A DNA stretch of 64,000 nucleotides from a bacterium (GTDB taxonomy: Bacteria; Elusimicrobiota; Elusimicrobia; Elusimicrobiales; UBA9959), in NCBI GenBank assembly GCA_021811315.1, contig JAJZPF010000004.1:61711-125710 (forward strand), given 5' to 3'. Position 1 is the first letter of the stretch. The number at the start of each line of letters is the position of its first letter. Positions 36,821 through 44,908 of this stretch are shown piece by piece. The notes beneath the pieces were generated by a model that was given only the letters and a program-made list of their open reading frames with translations, was not told where the DNA came from and ran no database searches. The position numbers and the translations under genes are program-made.

Positions 36821-36849
36821 GTTATAGCAGAGGAATAGCCATTTTTCAA
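36821..36849 (-). promoter_or_regulatory. Cassette 4 promoter
   Basis: On the minus strand, TTGAAA (36844-36849), 17 nt, TATAAC (36821-36826), the same boxes as cassettes 2 and 3, but about 175 nt from the start codon. Confidence 0.8.
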
Positions 36850-36942
36850 TACCTATTTTATGGTATGTTTTGGAACTGCCTGTTTTGGAACAGGGGTAGC
36901 CTTAGAATATATTCCGCGGCTGGTTTAACGTCGGGCCGAAAT

Positions 36943-36977
36943 AAAAATAGCGGGCGCGGATATCCTCCGCGCCCGCC
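36943..36977 (-). terminator. Terminator of the ABAB-repeat protein gene
   Basis: An 11-bp perfect stem, GCGGGCGCGGA and its complement (36950-36976), is followed on the minus strand by TATTTTTATTT. It lies 20 nt after the stop at 36996 and insulates the cassette array. Confidence 0.9.
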
Positions 36978-36995
36978 ATTCATACTCTTGTTTTT

Positions 36996-38054
36996 TTACC
37001 AGCCCCTGCTGATATAGCCGATGATATAGGTCCAGCCGCTGTTATAGAACACCGGCTTCTCTATCACGATATTTCTCTGCGCGGCCATGGCCGAAGCGGT
37101 CTGCTCGGCGGAATTCCTGGCGTCGCTGGAGGAGGAATACGAACCGCCGCGGTACTGCTGCACGTAAAGCGGCTGGGGCGCGTTATAGACTATCTCGAAG
37201 CGCCAGCCGGAATTGTATTCCACGCGGGATTCCATGACCGGGATCCTGAAGTCGGACATCACGCGCAGGGCGTAATCCCTGGCGGCCGCGGCCTCGCTCG
37301 AGGAGGAATAGCTGCCGATGCTGGGCAGCTTCTGGAGCTGCTCGTTCTGATAGGGATACTGGTTCAGGCTGACATAGCCCACGATGTAGGTCCAGCCATT
37401 GCTGTAGAACACAGGCATCTCCACGATGACCTTTCCCTGCGTCTTCAGAACTTCCGCCGTCCTGTCGGCCGCCGCTTTGGCGTCGCTGGAGGAGGAGTAG
37501 GAACCGCCGCGGTACTGGGCGACGGGGAGAGGCTGCTGCGAAGTGTATTTGATCACATAGCGCCAGCCGGAATTATATTCGACGCGGGATTCCATGACCT
37601 GGAGCCTGAGGTAAGATAGAGCGCCCATCGCCATGTCCCTGGCACTCGCGGCGTCGCTATTAGAGGAATAGCTGCCGATGCTGTTGAGGGTCTGGAACTG
37701 GCCCTGCCAGGGGCCGGGCTGCGGGGGCCAGGGCTGGGGCTGCGGCACGGGAGGGTAGTAAGGGGGCCCGTTATGCCAGCCGGGGCCGGGATAGCCGCCA
37801 TTGTGCCCGCCGGGATGGTTGCCGGGATAGCCGCCGTTATGCCCGCCGGGATTTCCGCCGAACGGGGACTGCCCGCCGTTGGCCGCATTGACGAGGGCTC
37901 CGAACAAGCCGAAGATCTGCGCCGGGGTCGGGTCATTGGAAGGCTGCTGCACGCCCGGATTGGGCTGATGGTTTCCCGGGCCTTGCTGGGCCGCCGCGGG
38001 AAAACTTAAACCGAAAGAAAGTCCTAAGGTTAAAAGCGCCGCTAATTTTTTCAT
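36996..38054 (-). CDS. Secreted protein with four ~50-residue repeats in ABAB order
   Basis: 352 residues; start with GGGAGGATAAGTAA upstream. Signal peptide 1-22 (LSFGLSFPAAA). Residues ~25-125 are a Gly/Pro/His/Asn-rich low-complexity linker. Then four repeats: A1 (SIGSYSSNSDAASARDMAM ... VEYNSGWRYVIKYT), B1 (YRGGSYSSSSDAKAAAD ... VFYSNGWTYIVGYV), A2 and B2. Each unit has a Ser-rich start, a helix and two strands ending in an aromatic GW(R/T)(Y/F) segment. The sub-repeats look like a small alpha-beta fold; I do not recognise a named family. Monocistronic. A role in the envelope or extracellular matrix is plausible only from its export and composition. Confidence 0.8.
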   Translation of the reverse strand: MKKLAALLTLGLSFGLSFPAAAQQGPGNHQPNPGVQQPSNDPTPAQIFGLFGALVNAANGGQSPFGGNPGGHNGGYPGNHPGGHNGGYPGPGWHNGPPYYPPVPQPQPWPPQPGPWQGQFQTLNSIGSYSSNSDAASARDMAMGALSYLRLQVMESRVEYNSGWRYVIKYTSQQPLPVAQYRGGSYSSSSDAKAAADRTAEVLKTQGKVIVEMPVFYSNGWTYIVGYVSLNQYPYQNEQLQKLPSIGSYSSSSEAAAARDYALRVMSDFRIPVMESRVEYNSGWRFEIVYNAPQPLYVQQYRGGSYSSSSDARNSAEQTASAMAAQRNIVIEKPVFYNSGWTYIIGYISRGW

Positions 38055-38225
38055 TTACTTATCCTCCCCTGATTAAAAACCCTGCTTCAATACTATAAGT
38101 ATACGAGAAGCGCGGCTTTCCCTCATCAGGCGAAAGTCCCAGGCTGCCTATGTTTTAGGGCCTATGAACACCATAGGCCTTATAAGCTTGCGGATATAAT
38201 TTGAATCGGAGAGAGGAGGCTGAAC

Positions 38226-40067
38226 TTAAAAACCGCCGCCGGCTATCACGTCCAGGAAAAGCTGGCCGTATTTTTCTATGCGCTTTTCACCCATGCCCTT
38301 CATCCCGCGCAGGGCTTCAAGGGACCGCGGCTTCGCGGCGGCCATCTCTATAAGCACGGTGTCATGGCAGATAACGTAAGGAGGGATACCTTTCTTATCG
38401 GCCACGCTGCGGCGCAGGGCGCGCAGTTTTTCGAACAATTCTTTATCGGCCTCAAGGAAGGTGACGCCGGCTTTTTCCGCTTTCTGGAAAGCCTTGGCCT
38501 TTTTCTTTACGGCTTTAGGGGGTACAGGCAGGCCGAGGCGCACCGTGCCCTTGTCCTGGCAGAGGGCTTTGCCTTCGGCTGTTATGCGGAGAAGCGGGTA
38601 TTCATTATCCTCGGTCACTTCGAGATAATCCTGTACGATAAGCTGGTCTATCCAGGAGCGCACGGCGGGTTCCCCCGCCTCTTTGAGCAGGCCGAAGACC
38701 TTGAGCAAGTCGTGGCCGTTCGCGGTCATGCGGTCATTGATCCGGCCCAGAAGCAGGTTCACTACATAGCCGGTGCCGTAGCGGCCCTCGGCGCGCCAGG
38801 CCGCGCTCAGAACTTTCTTCGCGGTAAGCAGGGCTTCTTCGTCCGACAACCCTTTGGTCTCGCCGAGGCAGACGTCGCAGGCCCCGCAACCCTCCGCGGC
38901 CTGAGGGACCACGGGGTAAGGCGCGCTGAAATGACTTGCCAGCTGGCCGTGGCGGCAGACGGGGGCCACGGCATAGCGGCCTATATCCCGCAATTGTTTT
39001 TCAAGAGCGCGCTCGCGCTCGGCCGAAAGAGTCACGTCCTTCTTTGCCATCCAGCGGTGCGTGGCCAGATCGGCGGCCGAGAACAAAAGAGTGCAGTCGG
39101 CGGGAAGGCCGTCGCGGCCGGCGCGGCCGCTCTCCTGCTGATAATGCTCCACCGAGCGGGGAGTATTCGCGTGCACCACGTAGCGCACATTTGAACGGTC
39201 TATGCCCATGCCGAAAGCTATGGTGGCGACGATCACGTCGAGCCGCTCGTTCACGAAATTATCCTGCGCGCTGCGGCGCTCTTCGGCGTTGAGCCCGGCG
39301 TGGTAAGGCGCGCTTGAGACGCCCTCTTTCTTCAGGCTGGCGGCCAGGCGCTCAACGTCTTTGCGGGTCTGGGCGTAAACTATCCCCCCCTCGCCCGGGT
39401 GGCGGCGCACAACCTCCAGGACCTGTTTGGACTGGTCCCGGCGCGGGAAGGCGCGGTAAATAAGGTTAGGCCGGTCAGGGTGGCCGATGAGTATTTCGGG
39501 GTCGCGCAAAGCCAACTGCGTCCGGATGTCTTCCTGCACTATAGGCGTGGCGGTGGCCGTGAGCGCCATGCGGGCCGCCTTTGGAAAGAGGTCAAGCGCC
39601 TCGGTGAGGCGGCGGTATTCGGGGCGGAACTCGTGCCCCCAGTGCGAAACGCAGTGCGCTTCGTCCACGGCGGCGAGGATAAGGCGCGGGGCTATCAGTT
39701 CGTAAAGATCCCCGGTCAGCAGGCGCTCGGGGCTTACATATAAAAGTTCGGTAGTGCCGTTAGCGAGGTTCTGGTAGGCTTCCCTTTTGGGTCCGACCTT
39801 TAAATTGGAATGAAGAGCGTCGGCGGCGAGGCCGGCTTCGCGCGCGGCCGCCACCTGGTCGTCCATCAGGGCTATGAGCGGTGAAACGACGAGCACCAAA
39901 CCGCGGCCCATCGCCGCCGGCATCTGGTAGCAGAGACTTTTTCCGCCGCCGGTGGGGAGGACGACAAGACAGTCCCGCCCGGAAAGCGCGGCCTCGATGG
40001 CCTCTTTCTGGAGCGGCTTGAAGGTGTCGTACCCCCAGCGTTTTTTCAATGTCTCTTCAGGGTTCAC
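38226..40067 (-). CDS. recQ: ATP-dependent DNA helicase RecQ
   Basis: 613 residues from GTG at 40067. Motif I PTGGGKSLC, motif II VDEAHCVSHWGHEF and motif VI QQESGRAGRDG define a superfamily 2 RecQ helicase (3'-5' unwinding in recombination and repair). The RecQ C-terminal zinc cluster is present (CGACDVC with an upstream Cys), then the winged helix, and a C-terminal HRDC domain (LFEKLRALRRSVADKKGIPPY). The length matches the ~610 residues of classical RecQ. The frame stays open to an ATG at 40184 with a good GGAGGAG site, but those 39 extra residues come from a palindromic element and match nothing. The GTG lies 7 nt after an extended -10 box, so leaderless initiation there is possible. Confidence 0.92.
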   Translation of the reverse strand: MNPEETLKKRWGYDTFKPLQKEAIEAALSGRDCLVVLPTGGGKSLCYQMPAAMGRGLVLVVSPLIALMDDQVAAAREAGLAADALHSNLKVGPKREAYQNLANGTTELLYVSPERLLTGDLYELIAPRLILAAVDEAHCVSHWGHEFRPEYRRLTEALDLFPKAARMALTATATPIVQEDIRTQLALRDPEILIGHPDRPNLIYRAFPRRDQSKQVLEVVRRHPGEGGIVYAQTRKDVERLAASLKKEGVSSAPYHAGLNAEERRSAQDNFVNERLDVIVATIAFGMGIDRSNVRYVVHANTPRSVEHYQQESGRAGRDGLPADCTLLFSAADLATHRWMAKKDVTLSAERERALEKQLRDIGRYAVAPVCRHGQLASHFSAPYPVVPQAAEGCGACDVCLGETKGLSDEEALLTAKKVLSAAWRAEGRYGTGYVVNLLLGRINDRMTANGHDLLKVFGLLKEAGEPAVRSWIDQLIVQDYLEVTEDNEYPLLRITAEGKALCQDKGTVRLGLPVPPKAVKKKAKAFQKAEKAGVTFLEADKELFEKLRALRRSVADKKGIPPYVICHDTVLIEMAAAKPRSLEALRGMKGMGEKRIEKYGQLFLDVIAGGGF

Positions 40068-40076
40068 ACCTATATT

Positions 40077-40109
40077 ATAGCAGGCGAACCCGACAAGGGC
40101 TTGTCGCGG
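40077..40109 (-). promoter_or_regulatory. Palindrome plus extended -10 element upstream of recQ
   Basis: Minus-strand sequence GCGACAAGCCCTTGTCGGG, then GTTCGCCTGCTATA. The same unit occurs at 55920-55951 and its 3' half at 43424-43439. The TGCTATAAT it creates is an extended -10 box ending 7 nt before the recQ GTG. Confidence 0.55.
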
Positions 40110-40137
40110 AATATTTATGGCGGCTTCACATATCCGT

Positions 40138-40267
40138 GGTGGCGGCGGGCGGGCCGGAACGCAAAACGCGTTCGGCCACACCATGGCCTCACTCCTCCTC
40201 CGGCCTCGGCGCTGCGCAAGCCTCGGCCTACGGAAGGTTTTGCTAACCCGGCCCGCCCGCTGCCACC
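40138..40267. repeat. 130-bp imperfect foldback element
   Basis: The ends are 20-bp inverted repeats with one mismatch (GGTGGCGGCGGGCGGGCCGG at 40138-40157 against 40248-40267). A further inner pair, GCAAAAC (40161-40167) and GTTTTGC (40237-40243), extends the stem. It has no coding capacity of its own, is GC rich, and lies between the CsgG-like gene and recQ. It resembles a miniature inverted-repeat element or a stable intergenic hairpin. No clear target duplication is seen. Confidence 0.7.
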
Positions 40268-40276
40268 GCGCACTCG

Positions 40277-41425
40277 TTAAGCTGGAGGTTCCAGGTATTC
40301 GCAGGTTTCTATGGCGCCGGATGGGCCGTCAAAAACCAGGGTGAAGCCGTCGGAGAAGGTCGCTTTATAAAAATCGGGGTGGTCCGGAGTTTCGGGAGAG
40401 AACATCCCGGTTACTTTCTCGTCGTACGAGGTTTTCCACTTGTCTATCTCGGTCCTGAGGGAATCCGGGTCGCGCTTGTCCGGGACCGGGACATATTTGT
40501 AATCCATAACTTCCTGGAATTTACCCCATTCCTCGGCCTGCACCATGTTCCGGGCGCCCCACCGTTTGGCCAGAAGGCGCATCTTCAGCCTGGCATAAGA
40601 CCTTTCCGGGTAATAGCAGTCCTGCACGTCCCCGGCCTCGTCCAGCCTAAGCACGAAGCCGTCGGGGAAGTAGGCCTTGAAATAACCCTCGCCGGTCACG
40701 CCTATGGCCCCGCAGTCGGTCGCGGCGCAGAAAAAATATACCGTATTCACCGCCTCCGCCGGATAGGTTTTCCAGGCGTCTATCTCGAAATCGGCCAGCT
40801 TTTCCTTTCCGCCGAGCGAAACTATAGAAAGCCTGGTGGCCAGGCTGGCGGCTTTCAGCCTGCCGAATTCCGCCCATTCTGGGGTAGCGGAGGTTTTCAC
40901 CCTTTGCTTCGCCAGGGCGCGCAGGGAAGCGCGCAGATTGCCGGGTTTGACCTGGGCGGCCCAGTCCCTTGGGACCACGGCCCTTCCGGCGGCGAGGCTC
41001 GCTCCGCTGTCAGTATTTACAAGCCGGACATTCAGCTCGGCGCGCCCGTCGCCAAGGTCGGCGGACATCCCGGTGATGACCGCGTCCACATCTAATTTCT
41101 TCCTGAGCCCGCGCAGAAGCTCCGGCCCGGCTCCAGCTTCCGGTTTGAAGGAAAACTCCGCCAGCTCTTTTGCGTACTGACCGGGATCTATGACGGTGAA
41201 CTTGCCGAGGTTTATCAGTTCCGTCGTGAGCCGCTCGCCCAGAACCCTGCCGTCCAGGGAGGTCCCGGAACCTTCGGCGCAGGCGAAAGGCAGGACAGCC
41301 GCGGTTTTAATTTTTTTACCGGCCTGGACGGACAGCTTTTCGGCCAGAACCCGGTAAGGGTCCGCGGCGGCGGCGGCCCGTCCCATAAGCAGGAAAATGC
41401 AGGAGAAATATAAAAACCTCTTCAT
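40277..41425 (-). CDS. Secreted protein with CsgG/FlgO-like N-terminal domain
   Basis: 382 residues. Signal peptide 1-21 (FLLMGRAAAAA|DP). Residues ~38-160 carry the fold seen in CsgG, FlgO and LpoB-type proteins: IKTAAVLPFACAEG, then GRVLGERLTTELINLGKFTVIDP, then DVDAVITGMSADLGDGRAELNVRLVNTDSG. The C-terminal half (~200-382) has two related stretches, GYFKAYFPDGFVLRLDEAGDVQDCYY and FYKATFSDGFTLVFDGPSGAIETCEY, a repeat I do not recognise. It probably acts in the periplasm or at the outer membrane. Upstream lies a terminator; no operon partner on the same strand within 100 nt. Confidence 0.72.
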   Translation of the reverse strand: MKRFLYFSCIFLLMGRAAAAADPYRVLAEKLSVQAGKKIKTAAVLPFACAEGSGTSLDGRVLGERLTTELINLGKFTVIDPGQYAKELAEFSFKPEAGAGPELLRGLRKKLDVDAVITGMSADLGDGRAELNVRLVNTDSGASLAAGRAVVPRDWAAQVKPGNLRASLRALAKQRVKTSATPEWAEFGRLKAASLATRLSIVSLGGKEKLADFEIDAWKTYPAEAVNTVYFFCAATDCGAIGVTGEGYFKAYFPDGFVLRLDEAGDVQDCYYPERSYARLKMRLLAKRWGARNMVQAEEWGKFQEVMDYKYVPVPDKRDPDSLRTEIDKWKTSYDEKVTGMFSPETPDHPDFYKATFSDGFTLVFDGPSGAIETCEYLEPPA

Positions 41426-41504
41426 GCTCCCCCTTCCTCGGCCATATCAGGAACCCGCGAAAAGCCGGCCGCCTTTTCGCGGGAGTTCACCGCGCTGCCG
41501 CCTG

Positions 41505-41531
41505 AAAAGAGGCTCCCGGCCAGGGAGCCTC
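41505..41531 (-). terminator. Terminator of the threefold-repeat membrane protein gene
   Basis: A 9-bp stem GAGGCTCCC/GGGAGCCTC (41509-41531) is followed on the minus strand by TTTTC, 18 nt after the stop codon at 41549. Confidence 0.7.
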
Positions 41532-41548
41532 CTGCCCGGTTCCCTTTT

Positions 41549-42226
41549 TCAGGGGCGGTTATCCTGGAACATGTCCGCGAGCTTCTCTCCGAGGGCGAAG
41601 GTCTCGAGGAACAGCGAGCCTCCCACCGCCAGCACGCCGACCTGCGCCAGGGTCTGCGCGTGGATGCCGACCACGGCGATGATGCCGAGCGTCAGCGTCC
41701 CCATCCCGACCAGCACGCGCACATCCGAAGACGCCGCGTACACCGAGGCGGCCATCCCCCGGAGAAGCGGGTTCTTCGAGAAGCCGCTTGCGATGATCGA
41801 GTTTACCATCGTTATGGTGCCTATGCTGAAGAGCACCGCGGCGCCGAAAACCAGGACCGCCGAAGAGCAGAGCATGGCGGGATTAACGCCCATCAGGGCG
41901 AGCAGCCCCATCGTCACCCCGGCTATTCCGGCCAGGATCTCTATGGACATCCCGCCTGAAGTAGTGCGCGAGCCCTGGACCTCGCCCAGCTCCTGCATTA
42001 CGGAATAGAAACGCCTTATCACCATCCTGGCCTCTATTATCATTGCGGCGCCGAGCACTACGATCGATACCGGGAGAAAAGTCTCGGGATACATCCCCGC
42101 CAGCCCGACTATCGACAGCACCGCCGCCGCGAGGCCGACCACGCCTTCCACGGCCGTTCCCCTGGCAATGGTCTTGAGCGGCCTGCGCTCTTCAAGGACC
42201 TTGTCCAATACCTGTGATGGTTCCAT
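41549..42226 (-). CDS. Integral membrane protein with three tandem helix-pair repeats
   Basis: 225 residues from ATG at 42226, preceded by AAAAAGGGGGG; the longer frame to 42331 has no ribosome site. Six hydrophobic helices fall into three similar pairs: GVVGLAAAVLSIVGLAGMYP + SIVVLGAAMIIEA, AGIAGVTMGLLALMGVNP + AVLVFGAAVLFSI, and GMGTLTLGIIAVVGIHA + GVLAVGGSLFLET. Each pair has a G-rich first helix, a turn with Gly-x-x-Pro or a variant, and a second helix ending in an acidic or small residue. Short charged segments separate the units. I do not recognise a named family. The repeat suggests evolution by duplication of a hairpin. Confidence 0.75.
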   Translation of the reverse strand: MEPSQVLDKVLEERRPLKTIARGTAVEGVVGLAAAVLSIVGLAGMYPETFLPVSIVVLGAAMIIEARMVIRRFYSVMQELGEVQGSRTTSGGMSIEILAGIAGVTMGLLALMGVNPAMLCSSAVLVFGAAVLFSIGTITMVNSIIASGFSKNPLLRGMAASVYAASSDVRVLVGMGTLTLGIIAVVGIHAQTLAQVGVLAVGGSLFLETFALGEKLADMFQDNRP

Positions 42227-42385
42227 TTTACCCCCCTTTTTAACCCTTTTTCTATTATCGGGAAACCCCTTTCCCTTTCTCCCAGGATTAGATAATATCG
42301 GCGTTTTTTTGTCAATTACCCGAAAAGGCAAGCCTTTACGGGCCGGGGCAAAGCCGGAGAACCCGCCCTTAAAGGGAGAATTCTT

Positions 42386-43417
42386 TTATTTAATTTTAAG
42401 TTTGTACAGGAAAACCGGCAGGTATTTTTTGAAACCGAGCTTGCTGTTTATAGCGAGCATCGGGGCGTTGGAGTCGGCATTGCCGGTCGCTATATATTTA
42501 ACTCCGGGGTAGGCCTTCCTGATGTGGAGCAGCATCAGGGCCTTGAGGACTTTGCCAAGGCCGCGGCCGCGGGCGCTGGCCCTCACTCCGGTAAGCATCT
42601 GCCAGACTTTGTGCCCCGCTTCTTTGATATACCCGGTCTCCGTCAGGCCGCTGACGCTGCCGTCCTTCTCCCTGGTATAGATGGTGATATTTTCAACCCC
42701 GTCGGCGCGGCTGTGCTCCTCGTGCAGGCGTATCTGCGCGGGCGTGATCACGATCCTGACCGCGATATCCCCTAAAGGCTGCTGGTTCATGGTCTCGGTA
42801 TAGATCTCGCTGAAATTATTTATATCCGCTTCAGGGATGACACAAGTATTTATGAAAGTTGTGGCCGGGTTCTTACGCGCCCCTTCGGCGGCCCAGGCCT
42901 CTACCAGGGCCCAATCCACGTCCTTAAGGTAGAGGCGGTTCTCGGATTGCTGCAGGGAGACCGTGCCGCCTGAACGGTCAAAGAAACCCCGCCCGGAGTC
43001 CAGAACTACCGGCGAAAGGAATTCCGTGACGGCTGATTCCCTGGCGGCGAGTTCGGCGGTCAAGTGCTTAAGGAGTTTCGTACCGAGCCCTTTGCGCCGG
43101 TGCTTCTCAAGCACCGAAAGGTTCATATTGCATACATGCTTATTGGCCTGGTAAGAAGGAGACTTCTGATTCTCCGCCGACAGCGAAGCCAGGCCGCCGG
43201 CTTCGCCGCTTTCGGTCAGGGCCAGGTAGATATACTTGTTCACGTAAGGGATACTGAAAGCCGACCTGAGCAGCGCCTTGCGCTTCTCGCGCGGCAGCGG
43301 CGGGTTTTCCGGGTCTATCTCCAGCTGTATAGCGTCCGCATGGTCGAAATACGCCTTCCAAAGTTCTTCCGCGGCGGTGAAGACGTCGAAACGGGATATT
43401 TTCACATTCATATTCAA
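42386..43417 (-). CDS. Double-domain GNAT acetyltransferase
   Basis: 343 residues. Two GNAT domains in tandem: the first with HRRKGLGTKLLKHL (about residue 110), the second with ARGRGLGKVLKALML (about 285) followed by GNADSNAPMLAINSKLGF, the usual acetyl-CoA binding loop and motif B. Both pyrophosphate loops look intact, so both halves may bind acetyl-CoA, unlike enzymes where one domain is degenerate. The substrate cannot be told. The frame begins with TTG at 43417; ATG at 43411 and GTG at 43405 follow in frame. A TATACT box (43423-43428) ends only a few nt upstream, so the mRNA would be leaderless or nearly so. Confidence 0.85.
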   Translation of the reverse strand: MNMNVKISRFDVFTAAEELWKAYFDHADAIQLEIDPENPPLPREKRKALLRSAFSIPYVNKYIYLALTESGEAGGLASLSAENQKSPSYQANKHVCNMNLSVLEKHRRKGLGTKLLKHLTAELAARESAVTEFLSPVVLDSGRGFFDRSGGTVSLQQSENRLYLKDVDWALVEAWAAEGARKNPATTFINTCVIPEADINNFSEIYTETMNQQPLGDIAVRIVITPAQIRLHEEHSRADGVENITIYTREKDGSVSGLTETGYIKEAGHKVWQMLTGVRASARGRGLGKVLKALMLLHIRKAYPGVKYIATGNADSNAPMLAINSKLGFKKYLPVFLYKLKIK

Positions 43418-43422
43418 AATAG

Positions 43423-43439
43423 TATAGCAGACGAACCGG
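43423..43439 (-). promoter_or_regulatory. Extended -10 element of the GNAT gene
   Basis: Minus-strand GGTTCGTCTGCTATACT. It shares GTTCG(C/T)CTGCTAT with the elements before recQ (40077) and the 98-residue gene (55951). Confidence 0.5.
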
Positions 43440-43514
43440 TCAGGAGGCAGGGTCTTTCAGGCGGTCTATAGGCCGGTAGTTTTCCTGCGCACTTCTTAAA
43501 CATAAACTCTAATG

Positions 43515-43520
43515 TATAAT
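43515..43520 (+). promoter_or_regulatory. -10 box of the DUF481 gene
   Basis: TATAAT preceded by ATG, about 40 nt before the start codon; the -35 region (around 43492) is weak. Confidence 0.5.
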
Positions 43521-43559
43521 ATCCTCGTAAGATCTGCTGCGCCTTTTTAAGGAGACAAG

Positions 43560-44276
43560 ATGAAAATAATATTTACGCTCGTATTGATATCCTTCGCGGC
43601 TTCGGCGATGGCGCAGGACGCCGCGCCCAAGAAGTGGAAAGACGCCGCCGAGCTCTCTTACGTGCAGACCTCCGGCAATTCAAAGACCTCTACTACGGCG
43701 GGCAAGAACCTGTTCAACTATGACTGGGAGAAAGCCGCGCTGGAACTGGCCGCCGGCGGCCTTGGAACCAAGAGCAAAAACACGGTGACCGCCGAGCAGT
43801 ACAACGCCTCGGAGAAGGTCAGCTGGAAGTTTTCCGGCAGGAATTACACTTTCGAAAAAGTCTCCCTGGACAAGAACCGCTTCGCCGGCATCCTGAGCCG
43901 CTACGACCTGGGCCTCGGCTTGGGGCGCACCCTGATAGACCGCGCGGAAGATAAAATGTTCGTGGAAGTCGGCGGCGGCTATATCTTCGAAGACCGCATC
44001 CACGTGGAGAACCAGTCTTTCGGAACCTACCGCGGCTACGGCAAATATATAAGGAATCTCTCCGCCACGGCCAATGCCAGCCAGGACTTCGAGTACCTCG
44101 GCAACCTGAAAGATTCGAAGGGCTACCGCATGAACGCCGAAACAGCCCTGGTTGCCTCTATTTCCACCCACTTCTCGCTTAAGACCTCCTATCTCTGGAA
44201 ATACTCGAACAGCCCCTCGGCCGGCTTCAAAAAGACCGACACGACGACAGGCATGACCATAATAGTGAACTACTAG
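43560..44276 (+). CDS. DUF481 (YdiY-like) outer-membrane protein
   Basis: 238 residues with an AAGGAG ribosome site. Signal peptide 1-18 (FAASAMA|QD). The mature part begins WKDAAELSYVQTSGNSKTSTTAGKN, the typical DUF481 opening, and continues as alternating strands ending in an aromatic residue (TIIVNY), consistent with a 10-12-strand outer-membrane barrel. Members are salt- or acid-induced outer-membrane proteins of unknown role. The mscL gene follows after 27 nt, suggesting a two-gene operon for envelope stress (inference). Confidence 0.85.
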   Translation: MKIIFTLVLISFAASAMAQDAAPKKWKDAAELSYVQTSGNSKTSTTAGKNLFNYDWEKAALELAAGGLGTKSKNTVTAEQYNASEKVSWKFSGRNYTFEKVSLDKNRFAGILSRYDLGLGLGRTLIDRAEDKMFVEVGGGYIFEDRIHVENQSFGTYRGYGKYIRNLSATANASQDFEYLGNLKDSKGYRMNAETALVASISTHFSLKTSYLWKYSNSPSAGFKKTDTTTGMTIIVNY

Positions 44277-44303
44277 ACGATGGATAATTAAGGAGGAAAA
44301 ACC

Positions 44304-44747
44304 ATGCTCAAAGACTTCAAAGAATTTATAATGCGCGGCAATGTGGTGGATATGGCCGTCGGCGTCATCATCGGCGGCGCTTTCGGCAAGATAGTGGGCT
44401 CGCTGGTGAACGACGTTATCATGCCCCCTATCGGCAAGCTTACCGGCGGGGTGGATTTCTCCAGCCTCTACATAAACCTGTCCGGAACCGCCTATACAAG
44501 CCTGGCCGAAGCGCAGAAAGCCGGCGCCGCCACTATAAACTACGGCTTGTTCCTGAACACCGTCATAAACTTCCTGATAGTAGCCGGGGCCATTTTCATC
44601 ATGATCAGCCAGATGAACAACCTTAAAAAACGCCTTGAAAAACCTGCTTCGGCCTCCGCGCCCACCACCAAAGAGTGCCCGCTCTGCCTGTCCACGATAC
44701 CGCTCAAAGCGGTAAAGTGCGCGCACTGCGCTTCAGACCTCAAGTAA
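44304..44747 (+). CDS. mscL: Large-conductance mechanosensitive channel with C-terminal zinc ribbon
   Basis: 147 residues, ribosome site AAGGAGG. MscL signature: [20 protein letters not shown], first pore helix with [21 protein letters not shown], a periplasmic loop (about 48-75), second helix [14 protein letters not shown]. It releases solutes when membrane tension rises on osmotic downshift. The usual C-terminal helical bundle is followed by [22 protein letters not shown], a CxxC-CxxC zinc ribbon at residues 124-146. This variant tail occurs in a number of MscL proteins. Confidence 0.96.
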   Translation: MLKDFKEFIMRGNVVDMAVGVIIGGAFGKIVGSLVNDVIMPPIGKLTGGVDFSSLYINLSGTAYTSLAEAQKAGAATINYGLFLNTVINFLIVAGAIFIMISQMNNLKKRLEKPASASAPTTKECPLCLSTIPLKAVKCAHCASDLK

Positions 44748-44908
44748 GACGCACCCCGGCGGTACGGCCGGGGGCTTCGGGAAGTCTCCCGGAACCTTTC
44801 CCTCCCCTTTATTCGCGGGGCCGATAGGCCTATTACACTTATAGCCCTTGGGCCCTGATATTACGGCCATCTTTGGCGTATCCTATTATCAAGGACCAGG
44901 TTAACTAT

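Noticed and set aside
40117..40344. Plus-strand frames over the foldback and the end of the CsgG-like gene.
   Set aside because: They consist of the inverted-repeat element and antisense sequence.
44748..44870. Terminator after mscL (CCCCGGC/GCCGGGG hairpin at about 44755-44775).
   Set aside because: The stem is good but no T run follows; a second hairpin is interrupted. Not strong enough to list.
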